Origin: Streptomyces taklimakanensis
GTDB taxonomy: Bacteria; Actinomycetota; Actinomycetes; Streptomycetales; Streptomycetaceae
DNA: 64,000 bases
Direction: 5' to 3'
NCBI RefSeq assembly: GCF_009709575.1
Contig: NZ_WIXO01000001.1
Span: 2,792,001 to 2,856,000, forward strand
Shown: positions 28,899 to 39,295 of the stretch, one piece after another
Position numbering within the stretch: position 1 is the first letter of the stretch
Layout: each line of letters opens with the position of its first letter
The notes under the pieces: model-generated
The model's input: only the letters and a program-made list of their open reading frames with translations
Databases searched by the model: none
What the model was told of the DNA's origin: nothing
Program-made: the position numbers and the translations under genes

Positions 28899-31073
28899 GT
28901 GTCCGACGCCGCCCGCTCCCCCGAGGGGATCCGGATCCTGCTGGTCGATGTCCTGCCCGAGACCGCCGAGGACTTCGCGGCCGTCTTCGGCGCCGGCTTC
29001 GAACTGGTGTCCGTCACCGCCTCGGAGGTCGCCGACCACACCGCGGGCACGCCCGGCGAGCGACGGCCGACGATCATGGTGGTCGGCCGTCGGGTGGCGG
29101 CGCCCGCCGGTTTGATCCGCTCCGCGCGGCCCCACCTGTCGGACCTGGCCGTCGCCGTGGTCTCCACCTCCGCCAGCGCCGCCAAGCTGGCCGACCTGCC
29201 GCTGTTCTTCCCCTCCGACCTCGTCCGCCGGGTGCCGGACACCGAGGCGGACCGGCTGGCGTACGTGGCCCGCGAACTGGTGGACGGGCTGGTCCGACGG
29301 CTTGCCGAAACCGCCGTGCGGACGGTGGCCCAGCGGCAGCTCACCTCCGGCGCCACGGGCGGGCGTCCGCACGGGGAGCGGCGGCAGCGCGGGGAGCGCC
29401 TGTTGGGCGCGCTCCTCTCCCAGGCCCCGATCGGAGCGCTGATGCTGGACCGCGACGGCACGCTGATCGCCTGGAACCGCAGGGCGGCCGATGTGCTGGA
29501 GCTGACCGACGCCCATGCGCCGCGGCGCCCGTTGACCGACCTGTTCCCCACCGACGCCCGCCCGGCGCTGCTCCAGCACCTGGCCTCCGCAGAGCGACAC
29601 TCCGCCCACGACGCCCCCGGTCCCCCCGGCCCCGACGTGGTCTTCGAGCGCTCCAGGTCCGACGGCACCGGACAGGCCCTGCGCGTCGCGCCCCAGCCGG
29701 TGCTCGACGACGAGGGACACGAGCACAGCCTCGTCCTCGTCGAGGACGTCACCGACCGGCTGCACGCCCAGCGCAAGCTCGCCGAGCGCACCGGCCACGC
29801 CCTGCTCAGCGCCGAGGTGGCAGCCGCCATGACGGCCCCGGGCCCGCTGGCCGACCGGCTGCACCGCTGCGCGCGGGCCACCGCCGACCGGTTGGGCGCC
29901 GACCGCGCCTGCATATGGACCCTGACCCACACCGGGGAGCCGGAGCCCGCCGCCTGCGCCGACCTCGAACGGACGGACGACACCTTCCGCACCCACGCCT
30001 CGCACGTCGAGCGGGCCCTCGTCGACCGGATCGTCGCCGAGCGCCGCCCCCACCTGGACCTCACGCCCCCGGCGTCCGTCCGGTCCGCCCGGCCCGGAGG
30101 CGTCGGAGGGGGCGGCAGGGACGGCAGGGACGGCAGGGGCGGGGCGGGAGCCGGGGGCGGCCTCCTGCGGGGATCGTTCGCCGGGTACCCGTTGGTCTCC
30201 GGTGGAGAGCTGATCGGTGTGCTGTCGCTCTCCACCCGCCTGGCGCTGCCCGCCTCCACCCTCTCCATCCTGGAGAACATCGCCGACCAGGTGGCCGTCG
30301 GCATCCGGCAGGACCGGCTGCTGCGCCGCCTCCGGGACACCACCAAGGCCCTGGAGCGCCCGTTGCTCCCGCCGCGCCTGCCCGAACTGCCCGGCTTCGA
30401 CCTGGCCGCCCGCTACCACCCCTTCGGCAGTGGTCTGCACATCGGCGGGGACTTCTACGACGCCTTCACCGCGCCCGACGGACGGCACGTCCTGGCCCTG
30501 GGCGACGTCTGCGGCAAGGGGCCGGTCGCCGCCTCCATCACCGGGCTGGTCCGTCACACCCTGTGGGCGGCGGCCCAGCACACCACCGACCCCGACCACG
30601 TCCTGAACCTGGTCAACAACGCCCTGCGCCGCCAGAACACCCCGTTCTGCACCCTGGTCTACGCCGTCCTCGACCCGGTGGCGGACGGACCGGTCCGGGT
30701 CCGGCTGGCCTCCGCCGGCCACCCGGCGCCGCTGTTGCGTCGCGCCGACGGCGACACCGCGCCGCTGGAGGTGCGCGGCCCGCTGCTGGGCGTCCTGGAC
30801 GAGCTCCACCACCCGGTCGCCGAGCTGGAGTTGGAGCCGGGCGAGGCCCTCGTCCTCTACACCGACGGTTTCACCGAGGGGGCGGGAGCGGAGGACCGGC
30901 GGGAGCCGGAGGACCTGGCCGCCCTGGTCGCCCGGCACCCCCTGTCGCCGGACGCGGAGCGTCCTTCCGACGAGCTGGTGGCGGCCCTGTTGGAGGACGC
31001 CCACGCCTGGTGGGGCGAACGGATCCGCGACGACCTGGCCGTCCTCGCCGTCACCGCCCTCCCCCGCGCCTGA
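28899..31073 (+). CDS. SpoIIE/PP2C-type serine phosphatase with PAS and GAF domains
   Basis: 724 aa signalling phosphatase. N-terminal receiver-like fold (about 8-125: IRILLVDVLPETAEDFAAVF, TIMVVGRRV), PAS domain (about 170-290: APIGALMLDRDGTLIAWNRRAADVL), GAF domain (about 300-470) and PPM/SpoIIE phosphatase (about 490-720: GGDFYDAF, LGDVCGKGPVAA, LVLYTDGFTEGA). Such proteins dephosphorylate anti-anti-sigma factors. The DVCGKG and GGDFYD acidic metal ligands are present. A Gly-rich insert (GGVGGGGRDGRDGRGGAGAG) interrupts the GAF region. GTG start one base after the upstream stop. No histidine-kinase-like domain is fused here. Confidence 0.87.
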   Translation: MSDAARSPEGIRILLVDVLPETAEDFAAVFGAGFELVSVTASEVADHTAGTPGERRPTIMVVGRRVAAPAGLIRSARPHLSDLAVAVVSTSASAAKLADLPLFFPSDLVRRVPDTEADRLAYVARELVDGLVRRLAETAVRTVAQRQLTSGATGGRPHGERRQRGERLLGALLSQAPIGALMLDRDGTLIAWNRRAADVLELTDAHAPRRPLTDLFPTDARPALLQHLASAERHSAHDAPGPPGPDVVFERSRSDGTGQALRVAPQPVLDDEGHEHSLVLVEDVTDRLHAQRKLAERTGHALLSAEVAAAMTAPGPLADRLHRCARATADRLGADRACIWTLTHTGEPEPAACADLERTDDTFRTHASHVERALVDRIVAERRPHLDLTPPASVRSARPGGVGGGGRDGRDGRGGAGAGGGLLRGSFAGYPLVSGGELIGVLSLSTRLALPASTLSILENIADQVAVGIRQDRLLRRLRDTTKALERPLLPPRLPELPGFDLAARYHPFGSGLHIGGDFYDAFTAPDGRHVLALGDVCGKGPVAASITGLVRHTLWAAAQHTTDPDHVLNLVNNALRRQNTPFCTLVYAVLDPVADGPVRVRLASAGHPAPLLRRADGDTAPLEVRGPLLGVLDELHHPVAELELEPGEALVLYTDGFTEGAGAEDRREPEDLAALVARHPLSPDAERPSDELVAALLEDAHAWWGERIRDDLAVLAVTALPRA

Positions 31074-31106
31074 CGGCCGGCGCCCCGGCGGGTGGCCGGC
31101 GGGGAC

Positions 31107-32459
31107 TCAGGGGCGCGGGCGCAGTCCCGTGCCGTTGAGGCAGAGGGCGATGTTGCGGACCGCGGCGGTGAGTTCCTCGATCACCCGGGCCGCCTGCTCC
31201 GCGTCGTGGAAGGCGGGGCGGTCGGTCGCCAGGGAGGTGTTGAGGTCCTCGGTGAGGCGGCGGACCGCGTCCAGCCCCTCGGCGGTCGCGGGGGCGGCCG
31301 GTGGAGCGGTGGGTGTCGGGGAGTGCGGCGCGGGTACGGCCGGGGGCGCGGTGGACGCGGTGGACGCGGTGGACGCGGTGGACGCGGTGGACTCCGGTGT
31401 CGGAGCCGGAGCCGGAGCGGGTGTCGGGTTCGGCGCGGGCGCCGGTTCGGCGGTCTCGGCCGGTGTCGGGGCCGCCGGGGTCTGGGCCTGGGCCTGGGAC
31501 GGGAGTTCGGGGGGTTCGGCGGGAGCCGAATCCTCGGTCCGCGGCTCGACCGTCCCCGCGCGGGAGGCGGCCTCCGTCGTCCCCGTTCCCCGGTCCGCGC
31601 TCCCGGAAGTGCCCGCGCCCGTGCCCGGTCCCTTGTCCGCGCCGCCGCTCCCGACCGGTGCGCTCCAGCCCTTGACGGGCTTGGCGACGTCCGGCGAGAG
31701 CCTGGTCTGCGGCAGCAGGACGCTCTCGGTGGTACCCGGCGACCACAGCGGGGTGGACGACTGCTGTGCGGTGGGCACGTGTTCGGCCTTCCACTGGAGC
31801 CGGTAGCACTCGACCTGGTCGGCGCAGGCGGCGCGGGCGTGGAAGATCGCGCTGCCCTCACCGAGGTCCGGGTACCAGAGGTTGGGGCCGGGAAAGCGGA
31901 CCGTCCGCATTCGGGGCTTGATGGGTTCGGCGCACCCGATGCAGCACCCGGCGGGCACGCACAGGCCGGCGCCCTCCTTCTGCGCCGCCGCGCGGGGGCC
32001 GATCTCCCCGCGGTACTCCCCGTTGCTGCACGGCGGCAGTTCGCCGCAGGTGCGGCAGACCGCGTAGTGCTCCGGCAGGACCTGCCAACTGTGACCGATG
32101 GGAGCGCACCAGTACTTGGGCGCGGAGCGGGGGAAGTTCTCGTTGCGCAGGACGAGGACGACGGGCCGCTTGTAGAAGTCGGAGCGCTCGGGGGGCGGAA
32201 CGTTCAGCCGCCCGTTCATCCGGCGCAGGTCCTCCGAGTGCCGCCACAGTTCGACGTGTTCGCGCCACGCCTGTTCGTAGGAGAGGGGCCACGGGTGGTC
32301 CCGGTACTCGTCGATCTCCAGGATCCGCCAGGGCTGTCGGTCGAAGACGACGACATGACCGCTCCGCAGGCGCAGGTACGTACCGTCGTCGCCTTCCCTC
32401 GGCCAGTCGATGCGGCCGACGCGGGTGGGCTGGTCGGGGAGCCCTTCGCGAACTTGCAT
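31107..32459 (-). CDS. Hypothetical protein with Cys-rich central region and Pro/Ala/Thr-rich linker
   Basis: 450 aa, not recognised. N-terminal region (about 1-125) has GRIDWPREGDDGTYLRLRSG, VFDRQPWRILEIDEYRDHPW and HVELWRHSEDLRRMNGRLN. Then a Cys-rich part (VCRTCGELPPCSNGEYRG, CVPAGCCIGCAEPI, two spaced CxxC pairs) that probably binds zinc. After an RLQWKAEHVP segment comes a long Pro/Ala/Ser/Thr linker (about 250-395) including five STA repeats encoded by a 9-bp tandem array. The C-terminal helix (LDAVRRLTEDLNTSLATDRP...) may be a dimerisation element. ATG at 32459. It converges with the phosphatase gene. Confidence 0.65.
   Translation of the reverse strand: MQVREGLPDQPTRVGRIDWPREGDDGTYLRLRSGHVVVFDRQPWRILEIDEYRDHPWPLSYEQAWREHVELWRHSEDLRRMNGRLNVPPPERSDFYKRPVVLVLRNENFPRSAPKYWCAPIGHSWQVLPEHYAVCRTCGELPPCSNGEYRGEIGPRAAAQKEGAGLCVPAGCCIGCAEPIKPRMRTVRFPGPNLWYPDLGEGSAIFHARAACADQVECYRLQWKAEHVPTAQQSSTPLWSPGTTESVLLPQTRLSPDVAKPVKGWSAPVGSGGADKGPGTGAGTSGSADRGTGTTEAASRAGTVEPRTEDSAPAEPPELPSQAQAQTPAAPTPAETAEPAPAPNPTPAPAPAPTPESTASTASTASTASTAPPAVPAPHSPTPTAPPAAPATAEGLDAVRRLTEDLNTSLATDRPAFHDAEQAARVIEELTAAVRNIALCLNGTGLRPRP
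31348..31392 (-). repeat. 9-bp tandem repeat, five copies
   Basis: GCGGTGGAC repeated five times without error within the linker coding region, encoding Ser-Thr-Ala repeats. Repeat unit length is a multiple of three, so copy-number change would alter the linker length and keep the frame. Confidence 0.9.
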
Positions 32460-32703
32460 GACACGCTCCTCGGCAACGGGACAACCATGGTCATCATGGA
32501 GCAGTTTCTACCATTCTGAGGCATTTCGGACTCCCAATCGTTCAGACACGCGCACCGGAGCACACCCCACCCCGCCGACCGGTACGACGACCCGTCAAGT
32601 CCTACCGCTCCCGCCCCTGTTGGACGCCCCCGGTCGGACGCCCCGCGCCGCCATCCGCTCCGCCCCCGCCCCGCACGGGCCGTACGCCTCCGCCGACCAT
32701 CAA

Positions 32704-32739
32704 CCTAAGAGCATTAATGGTTTGCCTAATACCCTTAGG
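32704..32739 (+). promoter_or_regulatory. Bipartite inverted repeat upstream of FBP-domain gene
   Basis: CCTAAG-N3-ATTA-N10-TAAT-N3-CTTAGG: both outer and inner arms are perfect and symmetrical around 32721/32722. It lies 19 bp upstream of the ATG in an A/T-rich patch that stands out sharply from the surrounding DNA. Location and symmetry suggest a repressor operator overlapping the promoter. Confidence 0.6.
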
Positions 32740-32757
32740 AAAAGTTAGCGTCCCCCC

Positions 32758-33258
32758 ATGCGACCACTGAACGAGAAGGACATCCGGGCGTCCTTCGTCA
32801 ACTGCACCAAGGGGGAGGCCGGACGGCTGGCGGTACCGCGCGACCTGGCGGAACGCCCCTGGGCCGACCTGGACTTCCTCGGCTGGCGCGACCCGGCCGC
32901 CCCCGACCGCGGCTACCTCGTCACCGAACGCGAGGGACGCCCCGTCGGCGTGACACTGCGCTCCTCCCCCCGGCGCCCCGGCCGCCCACCCCACGGGGGC
33001 GGCATGTGCTCCCTGTGCCTGACCACCCACCGGGGCGACGGCGTCTGCCTGATGGCCGCCCGCAAGGCGCGCCGGGCCGGACGGGACGGCGACTCGGTCG
33101 GGCTGTACATGTGCGCCGACCTCGCCTGCTCCCTCTACGTACGGGGGCTCAGGGTCCCCGAGGACGGCGGACGCTTCCAGGAGACCCTGACCGTCGAGGA
33201 ACAGGCGGAGCGCACCAGGGAGAACCTGTTCGCCTTCCTCGACAGGCTCCACGCGTGA
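32758..33258 (+). CDS. FBP-domain (EF-G-binding, treble-clef zinc finger) protein
   Basis: 166 aa. Resembles the C-terminal zinc-binding domain of fibronectin-binding/EF-G-binding proteins related to fusidic-acid-resistance FusB factors. Visible features are LNEKDIRASFVNCTKGEAGRL at the N-terminus, LGWRDPAAPDRGYLVTEREG, and the four-Cys site MCSLCLTTHRGDG / YMCADLACSLYVRG. FusB-like proteins act on EF-G on the ribosome; whether this one does so is inference. ATG at 32758, with no strong Shine-Dalgarno (the preceding bases are GTCCCCCC). A striking operator-like dyad sits just upstream. Confidence 0.78.
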   Translation: MRPLNEKDIRASFVNCTKGEAGRLAVPRDLAERPWADLDFLGWRDPAAPDRGYLVTEREGRPVGVTLRSSPRRPGRPPHGGGMCSLCLTTHRGDGVCLMAARKARRAGRDGDSVGLYMCADLACSLYVRGLRVPEDGGRFQETLTVEEQAERTRENLFAFLDRLHA

Positions 33259-33408
33259 ACGGGGAGCGGCGGCCGCGGCGGCGGACACCGCGACGCTCGG
33301 CATCACGGCGCTCGGCCCGGCCACCGCGCCCCTGACCGCTCGGTCGACGGGCGGCGCGGGCCGCGCCCGGGAGCCGGCCTCACGGCGCCCCGGGCGGGGG
33401 GACCGGGG

Positions 33409-33978
33409 TCACTCCCCGGAGGCCTCGGCCGACTGCCGACGGGACGGACGGCGCTCCAGGTGCGTGACCACGCCGGCGTGGAAGCGGTGCACGGCGTCGT
33501 CGACGCTGCGGATGAACCCCGTCTCGGCACTGCCACGGCTGACGCCCATGCCCTTGAACAGGGAGAGCCGGAAACCGGTGATCCGGGAGCCGTCCCGGGG
33601 GAGGAGGTCGCCCGGTTCCGGGCGCAGCCGCTCCAGCGTCCCGCGCGGACCGCTGCCCTGCCCCTCGACCAGGGTCTCCACGTGCAGGTCGGCCGGGGCC
33701 TCGGCGAGTTGCCGGATCAGGCGCTTGACCCAGGCGAGCGGATAGCCCTGCTCGGGCGCGGGGGTCTCGACGGACGTGCGCAGCTTGCCGGTGCGCAGGT
33801 CGGCGGTGACGGCCAGGATGCCCGGCGCCCCCTCGACGCGCAGCTCCGCGTGGAGTCGGCCGTCCTCGCAGAACCGGTCGGCGAGGGCGACGCGGCGGGC
33901 CTGCGGGTCGGTGCCGCGTCGGATCCGCTGGACGGGCAGGACCTTCTGGCCGAGTTCGCCCCCGAGCCGCAGGCACAC
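33409..33978 (-). CDS. Hypothetical protein
   Basis: 189 aa from the GTG at 33978. Charged, mixed alpha/beta sequence without membrane segment: VQRIRRGTDPQARRVALADRF, VTADLRTGKLRTSVETPAPEQG, GSRITGFRLSLFKGMGVSRG, FIRSVDDAVHRFHAG. I do not recognise a family. The reading frame upstream of the GTG still looks protein-like (ALEVVESWERLVRQ) but I find no start codon there in frame, so the 5' end may be wrong. It lies downstream of gdhA on the same strand with a hairpin between them. Confidence 0.5.
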   Translation of the reverse strand: MCLRLGGELGQKVLPVQRIRRGTDPQARRVALADRFCEDGRLHAELRVEGAPGILAVTADLRTGKLRTSVETPAPEQGYPLAWVKRLIRQLAEAPADLHVETLVEGQGSGPRGTLERLRPEPGDLLPRDGSRITGFRLSLFKGMGVSRGSAETGFIRSVDDAVHRFHAGVVTHLERRPSRRQSAEASGE

Positions 33979-34105
33979 CTGGCGGACGAGCCGCTCCCAG
34001 CTCTCGACGACCTCCAGGGCCCGCTGGTCGCCCGGATGTACGCAGACGCACCCTGGCCCCCGAGGGAGGCGCCGTGCAGGTGAACCGGGCAGGCGATACG
34101 GCGAC

Positions 34106-34139
34106 GGCCCGGGGCGGGGCTCGTGCCCCGACCCGGGCC
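34106..34139 (-). terminator. Hairpin downstream of gdhA
   Basis: GGCCCGGG and CCCGGGCC arms with a 2-nt internal loop and a second GGGGC/GCCCC stem capped by TCGT; starts 42 bp after the gdhA stop. Confidence 0.6.
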
Positions 34140-34180
34140 GCCCGGCCCGACGGGTGTCCGTCCCGTCCCTCCGCGGTCCC

Positions 34181-35962
<1,782 letters not shown>

Positions 35963-36072
35963 TTAGGATTTCCGCCGTAGCCGAGAAGGGTCCGAGACGC
36001 GCGGCAGAGTGGACGCGAACCGCCGCGAGAAGCACCCGGAGGGAATCTCCGGAGAGGAGCGGACGCCATCGG

Positions 36073-36174
36073 GCCCGCCCGGACGTCCGGGCGGGCGGCA
36101 GGAAGCCGGCGTACGGCGCCGGCGGATGGTGTCGAACCTCTCGGGGCCCCGGTGCCGCACGGCACCGGGGCCCC
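36073..36174 (+). repeat. Two consecutive hairpins in the leader of the MerR-type gene
   Basis: A 24-bp perfect palindrome (GCCCGCCCGGAC and its complement, no loop) at 36073-36096, and 46 bp later a 14-bp stem GGGGCCCCGGTGCC with a 4-nt loop at 36143-36174, ending 29 bp before the start codon. If transcribed they would strongly structure the 5' leader. Confidence 0.65.
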
Positions 36175-36203
36175 TCGGCACGCCCGACGACGATGAGGTG
36201 CAG

Positions 36204-36551
36204 GTGCCCCAGAAGAACCGACCGAACACCACCGACAGGCTCGACGACGACGACTTCCCCGCCTACACCATGGGCCGCGCCGCGGAGATGATCGGCACCA
36301 CCCCCGCCTTCCTGCGGGCCATCGGCGAGGCCGGGCTCATCACCCCCCTGCGGTCCGAGGGCGGGCACCGCCGCTACTCCCGCTACCAGTTGCGCATCGC
36401 CGCACGGGCCCGCGAACTCGTCGACCAGGGCAACCCGATCGAGGCCGCCTGCCGCATCGTGATCCTCGAGGACCAGCTGGAGGAGGCCCTGCGGATCAAC
36501 GAGGAGCTGCGCCGGTCGAGGCCGGCCCCCGACCGGCCCGCCGACTCCTGA
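36204..36551 (+). CDS. MerR-family transcriptional regulator, short
   Basis: 115 aa from the GTG at 36204, preceded by GAGG. The DNA-binding half is clear: YTMGRAAEMIGTTPAFLRAIGEAGLITPLRSEGGHRRYSRYQ is split over about residues 20-62. Then comes a helix ARELVDQGNPIEAACRIVIL with EDQLEEALRINEEL as a coiled-coil end. No effector domain follows, so it is of the small MerR type. It precedes the cold-shock gene cspA on the same strand by 363 bp. The alternative GTG two codons upstream is equally possible. Confidence 0.82.
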   Translation: MPQKNRPNTTDRLDDDDFPAYTMGRAAEMIGTTPAFLRAIGEAGLITPLRSEGGHRRYSRYQLRIAARARELVDQGNPIEAACRIVILEDQLEEALRINEELRRSRPAPDRPADS

Positions 36552-36914
36552 CCGGGAAGTCCGGGCTGTCCCGCCCGGACCGGGTGGAGGGCCGTCCTTC
36601 CCGCGCAGGAGTGTTCCGGCGCGCAGGCGCGAATATCTGTTGTCGCGGGAAGAGGAAAAATCCATCGCTCCGCGAGGTCTCCACGGCGCCGCGCGGGAGG
36701 CCGAAAATCCCTCCGCCCACCGTCGCTCTCCCCGTGCTACTGTCGATCTCAGTTGCAGTTGTGGTTCCCAAAGACTTACAAGTGCTCCCACCGGCATCCT
36801 GTGTCGTGGGCGCGCTTTCTTGTTTCCGGTGCTTTTTCCGGACGGGGCAATCATCGCGGCGACTCGGGGATCGCACAGTGCGGTCCCGGAAACTGCCCCG
36901 TGAAGGAGACAGAC
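36552..36914 (+). promoter_or_regulatory. Promoter and long 5' leader of the cold-shock gene
   Basis: 363 bp without a gene. A candidate promoter TTGCAG-N18-TTACAA is at 36753-36782, which would give a leader of roughly 125 nt, in line with the long thermosensitive leaders of cspA-type genes. AAGGAGA at 36903-36909 is the ribosome-binding site. The promoter assignment is by eye only. Confidence 0.4.
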
Positions 36915-37118
36915 ATGGCTACTGGCACCGTGAAGTGGTTCAACAGCGAAAAGGGCTTCGGCTTCATCGAGCAGGACGGCGGCGGCGCCGACGTCTTCGC
37001 CCACTACTCGAACATCGCCGCCCAGGGCTTCCGTGAGCTCCTGGAGGGCCAGAAGGTGAGCTTCGACGTCACGCAGGGCCAGAAGGGCCCGCAGGCGGAG
37101 AACATCGTTCCCGCCTGA
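36915..37118 (+). CDS. Cold-shock protein CspA family
   Basis: 67 aa single cold-shock domain, an RNA chaperone. Contains both RNA-binding motifs: KGFGFIEQ (RNP1-type, about 16-23) and DVFAHYSNI (RNP2-type, about 30-38), with N-terminal [14 protein letters not shown] and C-terminal NIVPA, full family length. Ribosome-binding site AAGGAGA 6-8 nt upstream. Strong terminator follows. Its neighbour downstream is a DEAD-box RNA helicase, a common cold-response partner. Confidence 0.95.
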   Translation: MATGTVKWFNSEKGFGFIEQDGGGADVFAHYSNIAAQGFRELLEGQKVSFDVTQGQKGPQAENIVPA

Positions 37119-37133
37119 CGCCTGGCACACGTC

Positions 37134-37174
37134 GAGAGCCGGGGTCCGCACCTTGGGTGCGGACCCCGGCTCTC
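37134..37174 (+). terminator. Terminator after cold-shock gene, 19-bp stem
   Basis: Stem GAGAGCCGGGGTCCGCACC with its perfect complement and a TTG loop, 16 bp after the stop codon. Confidence 0.85.
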
Positions 37175-37320
37175 CGCCTTTCCCGGCCTCTCCCGGCCCG
37201 GCGCGCCGCCCCGCGGCCCCGGGCTTCATTCCGTTTTCCACCGGCACGTTCCGGCGTTTTCCCGCTCGCTTACTTCGGCCAGGGAGATCCTCGATGCGCG
37301 CCGTTTCGAGGAGGTTCCGC

Positions 37321-38754
37321 ATGAACCGCGTCACCCGTACGAGCGATCACCGTTCCTTCGCCGGAAAAAGCACCTCAGCCGGTTCGGGCAGGGGCGGTGG
37401 ATTCCGCTCGCGGACCTCCGGCCGTTCGAACGGCCCCGGGCGCCGGCCCGCCGCGCGGCAGGGGGAGTTCGCGCCGCCGGTCACCGTCACCCCCGCCCTG
37501 CCCGCGGTCGCCTCGTTCGCCGAACTGGACATGCCGGCCGCGCTGTCGAGGACGCTCGCCAAGCTGGGCATGAACGAGCCGTTCCCGATCCAGGCGGCCA
37601 CGCTGCCGAACTCGCTGGCCGGCCGGGACGTCCTGGGCCGGGGGCGCACCGGATCGGGCAAGACCCTCGCCTTCGGGCTGGCCCTGCTCGCCCGCACCGC
37701 CGGCCGGCGCGCCGAACCGCGCCGCCCGCTGGCCCTGGTGCTGGTGCCCACCCGGGAGCTGGCCCAGCAGGTCACCGACGCGCTCACCCCGTACGCCCGG
37801 TCGCTGTCCCTGCGGACGGTCACCGTGGTCGGCGGCATGTCCATCGGCCGGCAGGCCGGGGCCCTGCGCTCCGGGGCCGAGGTCGTGGTCGCGACCCCCG
37901 GACGGCTCAGGGACCTGGTCGAGCGGGGCGACTGCCGGCTGGACGAGGTGCGGACCACCGTGCTGGACGAGGCCGACCAGATGACCGACATGGGCTTCAT
38001 GCCCCAGGTCACCGCCCTGCTCGACCGGGTGAGCCCCGGAGGGCAGCGGATGCTGTTCTCGGCCACCCTGGACCGCAACGTCGATCTTCTGGTCCGCCGC
38101 TACCTGAACGACCCGGTGGTCCACTCGGTCGACCCCTCGGCGGGCGCGGTCACCACGATGGAGCACCACACCCTGCACGTCCACGGCGCCGACAAGCACG
38201 CCGTCACCACCGAGATCGCGGCCCGCGACGGCAGGGTGATCATGTTCCTCGACACCAAGCACGCCGTGGACCGGCTCACTCGGCACCTGCTGAACAGCGG
38301 GGTGCGCGCCGCCGCTCTGCACGGCGGCAAGTCCCAGCCCCAGCGCACCCGCACCCTCGCCCAGTTCAGGACGGGCGACGTCACCGCGCTGGTGGCCACC
38401 AACGTCGCGGCCCGCGGCATCCACGTCGACAACCTCGACCTGGTGGTCAACGTGGATCCGCCCAGCGACCACAAGGACTATCTGCACCGCGGCGGCCGCA
38501 CCGCCCGCGCGGGCGAGTCCGGCAGCGTCGTCACCCTGGTCACCCCCGGTCAGTCCCGTGGCATGGACCGCCTGATGGCCTGTGCCGGCATCGTCCCGCA
38601 CACCGCCCGCGTCCGCTCCGGAGAGGCCGAACTGAGCCGCATCACCGGCGCCCAGGCGCCCTCCGGCGTCCCCGTGACCATCGCCGCACCGGCGCCGGAG
38701 CGTGTCGGGCGCGGCGGCGCCCCGTCGCGTCGCCGCCGGAACCGTGGGCGCTGA
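37321..38754 (+). CDS. DEAD-box ATP-dependent RNA helicase
   Basis: 477 aa. Arg/Gly/Ser-rich N-terminus (about 1-50), Q motif FAELDMPAAL...EPFPIQAATLP, motif I GRTGSGKT, Ia VPTRELAQQ, Ib ATPGRL, II DEAD (in LDEADQMTDMGF), III SAT, then the second RecA domain with MFLDTKHAVDRL, VATNVAARGIHVDNLDLVVN and VI HRGGRTARAG. Basic tail GGAPSRRRRNRGR suits RNA binding. ATG at 37321 follows GAGGAGG. An ATG nine codons upstream is in frame. Located 3' of the cold-shock gene with its own transcription likely because of the terminator between them. Confidence 0.92.
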   Translation: MNRVTRTSDHRSFAGKSTSAGSGRGGGFRSRTSGRSNGPGRRPAARQGEFAPPVTVTPALPAVASFAELDMPAALSRTLAKLGMNEPFPIQAATLPNSLAGRDVLGRGRTGSGKTLAFGLALLARTAGRRAEPRRPLALVLVPTRELAQQVTDALTPYARSLSLRTVTVVGGMSIGRQAGALRSGAEVVVATPGRLRDLVERGDCRLDEVRTTVLDEADQMTDMGFMPQVTALLDRVSPGGQRMLFSATLDRNVDLLVRRYLNDPVVHSVDPSAGAVTTMEHHTLHVHGADKHAVTTEIAARDGRVIMFLDTKHAVDRLTRHLLNSGVRAAALHGGKSQPQRTRTLAQFRTGDVTALVATNVAARGIHVDNLDLVVNVDPPSDHKDYLHRGGRTARAGESGSVVTLVTPGQSRGMDRLMACAGIVPHTARVRSGEAELSRITGAQAPSGVPVTIAAPAPERVGRGGAPSRRRRNRGR

Positions 38755-38858
38755 GCGTCCTTCGACCGTCACCGGTTCTCCGGTCGCCGCCCGTGGCGCC
38801 CTCCCGCTGTCCGGGAGGTGTGGGCAGGCACCGGGTGCGGACCGGACGGACACACCGA

Positions 38859-38897
38859 CCCTCGACGGGGCGGGCCCTGGGCCCGCCCCGTCGAGGG
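38859..38897 (+). terminator. Terminator after DEAD-box helicase
   Basis: CCCTCGACGGGGCGGGCCC and its complement form a 17-19 bp stem around a minimal loop, about 100 bp after the stop codon. Confidence 0.75.
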
Positions 38898-39295
38898 CGT
38901 TCGGTGCCCCTCCGGCACCCGGCGCCGCGCGGTTCTGTGCCCCCACCGGGCGGGGGCATCGGCGCACGCGGTCTGTTCAGGGCCCGCGGTGGCGCGGATG
39001 CTTGTCCCTGCCGCTCCCGCCCGCGCGCTCCGGCGGAGCGCGGGGGGCGCACACACGTCGCCGTGATGCCCGGATGCGCTCGGCCGAACGGGGAACGCAC
39101 TTGGAAAGGAGCTGGGGAAACTCTAAGTTAGGTTCCCCTAAGTTGACGGGCTCCCGACAGGGCGGTCCGTACGGCGCGCACCCGGAAGGAGGGCCGTGAG
39201 CGCTTCCGCCGACGGGTGACGTCCGCACCGGACGACCGACCGCACCGCTCTTCTCCCCGCCCGCCCGCTTCCCGAGGTTCCCCGAGGTAGAGCCC
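38898..39295 (+). promoter_or_regulatory. Promoter region of the siderophore operon
   Basis: About 400 bp without a convincing gene; short frames here have no family features. It contains the iron box at 39123-39141 in an A/T-richer patch, and GAGG before the GTG at 39296. No promoter hexamers stand out clearly beyond the iron box. Confidence 0.6.
39123..39141 (+). promoter_or_regulatory. Iron box (DmdR1/IdeR-type operator)
   Basis: CTAAGTTAGGTTCCCCTAA matches the actinobacterial iron-box consensus TTAGGTTAGGCTCACCTAA at 15 of 19 positions by my alignment, including both the TTAGG core and the CCTAA end. It lies 154 bp upstream of the first siderophore gene, so Fe2+-dependent repression by a DtxR-family protein is predicted. 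Confidence 0.8.
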
